From positions 186,001-250,000 of the forward strand of contig CAVPSX010000018.1 of assembly GCA_963708515.1 (NCBI GenBank): a DNA stretch of 64,000 nucleotides. The letters run 5' to 3'. Source of the DNA: JAPLJM01 sp963708515. Its GTDB lineage: Bacteria > Desulfobacterota > Syntrophia > Syntrophales > Fen-1087. The notes beneath the pieces were generated by a model, which had not been told where the DNA came from, did not search any database, and saw nothing but the letters and a program-made list of their open reading frames with translations. Shown here piece after piece: positions 62,627-64,000 of this stretch (positions are counted from its first letter, which is position 1; every line of letters begins with the position of its first letter). The position numbers and the translations under genes were made by a program.

Positions 62627-63958
62627 ATGTTTGAATGCAAGACAAGGAAAGATGTTCTCAAGGCGGTAAAGGATCATAATGTAAGTTTCATCCAATTCTG
62701 GTTCACAGACGTCCTGGGGATGCAGAAGGTTTTCAGCATCACGCCTTCGGAACTGGAGGAGGGGATTGAAGAAGGCATGGGTTTTGACGGATCCTCCATC
62801 CAGGGATTCTGCCGGATCGAGGAGAGCGACATGATCGCCATGCCCGATCCGACGACCTTTCAGATGATTCCCTGGCGCCCCTCGGACCGTCCCGTGGCCC
62901 GTATGATCTGCGACATTCAGAATCCTGATGGCACTCCCTACGAGGGAGATCCGCGCTACGTCCTCAAAAAGGCCATCAAGAAAATCGCCGATCAGGGATA
63001 CATCTATTACACAGGCCCGGAACTGGAATTTTTCTATTTTGCCAATGACAAGGCCACGGAAATTCTCGATCAGGGGGGCTATTTTGACGGCGTTCCCATC
63101 GACCGGGCAACGGACCTGCGCCGCCAGACCATCTTCGCGCTGCAGGACCTTGGCATCCGCGTGGAGTACTCGCACCATGAAGTGGCGCCGAGCCAGCATG
63201 AAATCGACCTGCGCTTCGACGATGGCCTCAGAATGGCCGACAAGGTCATGACCTACCGCACGACGGTCAAGGAGATCGCCCGACTGAACGGCTCTTACGC
63301 GACGTTCATGCCGAAACCCATCTTTGGGCAGAACGGCAGCGGCATGCACACCCACCAGTCCCTGTTCAAGGGCGGCAGGAACGCCTTTTTCGATCCGAAG
63401 GACAAGTACAACCTGTCCAAAATGGCGAAAAGCTATATCGCCGGGCTCATGGTCCATGCCCCCGAAATCACGGCGATTTGCAACCAGTGGGTAAACTCCT
63501 ACAAGCGGCTGGTCCCGGGATACGAGGCGCCTGTATACGTCTCGTGGGCGCGGCGCAACCGGTCCGCCATGATCCGCGTCCCCATGTACAAACCCGGGAA
63601 GGAAAAGGCCACGCGCATCGAATACCGCTCGCCGGATCCGGCCTGCAACCCATACCTGGCTTTTGCGGTCATGCTGGCTGCGGGCATGAAAGGCGTGGAA
63701 AAGAACTATGTCCTGCCGGAGCCCGTGGAAGAGGACATCTACGAGATGGATGAGAAGGCCCGTGAGAAGGCCGGGATCATTTCACTGCCGGGCAGCCTCA
63801 ACCAGGCGCTGAACCTCGTCGAGAAAAGCAAGCTCGTACGCGAGACGCTGGGCGATCATATTTTTGATAAGTTCCTGGAAAACAAAAAACTCGAATGGGA
63901 TCGCTTCCGGACGCATGTGAGCCAGTACGAAATCGACCGTTACCTGCCGATGCTGTAA
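62627..63958 (+). CDS. glnA: Glutamine synthetase type I (GSI-alpha-like)
   Basis: A 443-residue glutamine synthetase, intact, with GGAGG before the ATG. Motifs: MGFDGSSIQGFCRIEESDM (with the Arg typical of feedback-regulated GSI-alpha), GPELEFFYF, HHEVAPSQHEIDLRF, MPKPIFGQNGSGMHTHQSLF and RIEYRSPDPACNPYLAF. The adenylylation Tyr loop of GSI-beta is not evident, and length (443 rather than ~470) fits the alpha group. It assimilates ammonia into glutamine for the glutamate synthase encoded just upstream, and is probably cotranscribed from the -24/-12 promoter. Confidence 0.95.
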   Translation: MFECKTRKDVLKAVKDHNVSFIQFWFTDVLGMQKVFSITPSELEEGIEEGMGFDGSSIQGFCRIEESDMIAMPDPTTFQMIPWRPSDRPVARMICDIQNPDGTPYEGDPRYVLKKAIKKIADQGYIYYTGPELEFFYFANDKATEILDQGGYFDGVPIDRATDLRRQTIFALQDLGIRVEYSHHEVAPSQHEIDLRFDDGLRMADKVMTYRTTVKEIARLNGSYATFMPKPIFGQNGSGMHTHQSLFKGGRNAFFDPKDKYNLSKMAKSYIAGLMVHAPEITAICNQWVNSYKRLVPGYEAPVYVSWARRNRSAMIRVPMYKPGKEKATRIEYRSPDPACNPYLAFAVMLAAGMKGVEKNYVLPEPVEEDIYEMDEKAREKAGIISLPGSLNQALNLVEKSKLVRETLGDHIFDKFLENKKLEWDRFRTHVSQYEIDRYLPML

Positions 63959-63979
63959 CGGCTGATCAGGAGAGTGTGA

Positions 63980-64000
63980 ATGTCCCTGCTCAGACAGCAA
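63980..64000 (+). CDS. Start of a further gene, cut by the window edge
   Basis: ATG at 63980 is preceded by AGGAGAG and opens MSLLRQQ before the sequence ends. Only seven codons are visible, so no function can be given. Confidence 0.4.

Noticed and set aside
1..64000. CRISPR array, integrase, transposase or phage genes
   Set aside because: No regularly spaced direct repeats and no recombinase-like proteins were seen on either strand; the only repeats are the 200-bp pair, the 17-bp inverted pair and short dispersed palindromes.

Overview
The window looks like a chromosomal segment of an anaerobic Gram-negative deltaproteobacterium (Desulfobacterota), most plausibly a Syntrophales relative such as Syntrophus or Smithella. 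This rests on gene content and style: LPS-core genes and TonB transport, GatCAB, a TRAP/CoA-transferase operon under sigma-54 control, a split ferredoxin-containing glutamate synthase, and obligate-anaerobe Fe-S and flavin enzymes. No rRNA, tRNA, CRISPR array or recognisable insertion sequence was seen. The taxonomic call is inference.

Layout. 1-5.8 kb (minus strand): a corrinoid-salvage island with TonB (cut by the window edge), a CbiR-like cobamide-remodelling enzyme, a TonB-dependent receptor, and a BtuC/BtuD-type ABC transporter, with two cobalamin riboswitches. 5.9-9.5 kb: a monoheme cytochrome c, a lytic transglycosylase, UppP, and a lipoprotein plus small secreted protein. 9.7-13.8 kb: an operon of Fe-alcohol dehydrogenase, KdnA-like aminotransferase, HldD and KdsB, read here as an 8-amino-Kdo and heptose branch of LPS core synthesis. 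14-18.1 kb: an acyltransferase, a diguanylate cyclase bracketed by a 200-bp exact direct repeat, a bactofilin and an M23 peptidase. 18.6-24.3 kb: ilvB-ilvN-ilvC-ilvD behind a leader-peptide attenuator. 24.3-27.5 kb: PBP1A, TatC and TatA. 27.6-31.9 kb: an HDAC-family deacetylase and gatCAB. 32-39.4 kb: a PAS/AAA+ sigma-54 activator divergent from dctPQM and a CoA-transferase. 39.5-49.3 kb: mtnA and mixed metabolic and redox genes. 49.4-64 kb: a nitrogen-assimilation region with a porin, glnK, amtB, a KaiC-like/ATP-grasp fusion, a NifA-type activator, split glutamate synthase genes and glnA.

How the genes work together. The left island imports and probably remodels corrinoids under B12 control. 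The ilv cluster is controlled by translation of a Val/Ile-rich leader peptide. The TRAP operon imports an organic acid that the adjacent CoA-transferase would activate, with a -24/-12 promoter and palindromic upstream sites between regulator and target. The nitrogen region carries its own NifA-like activator and two further -24/-12 promoters, in front of amtB-glnK and in front of the glutamate synthase genes.

Sequence quality. Several genes (tatC, CoA-transferase, porin, amtB, the NifA-like gene, perhaps the diguanylate cyclase) are each broken by one single-base indel, mostly in short homopolymers, and the glutamate synthase stretch (57.5-62.6 kb) has many. Conserved motifs survive in the alternate frames, so residual sequencing error is the most economical reading; true decay of the nitrogen genes cannot be excluded from sequence alone.
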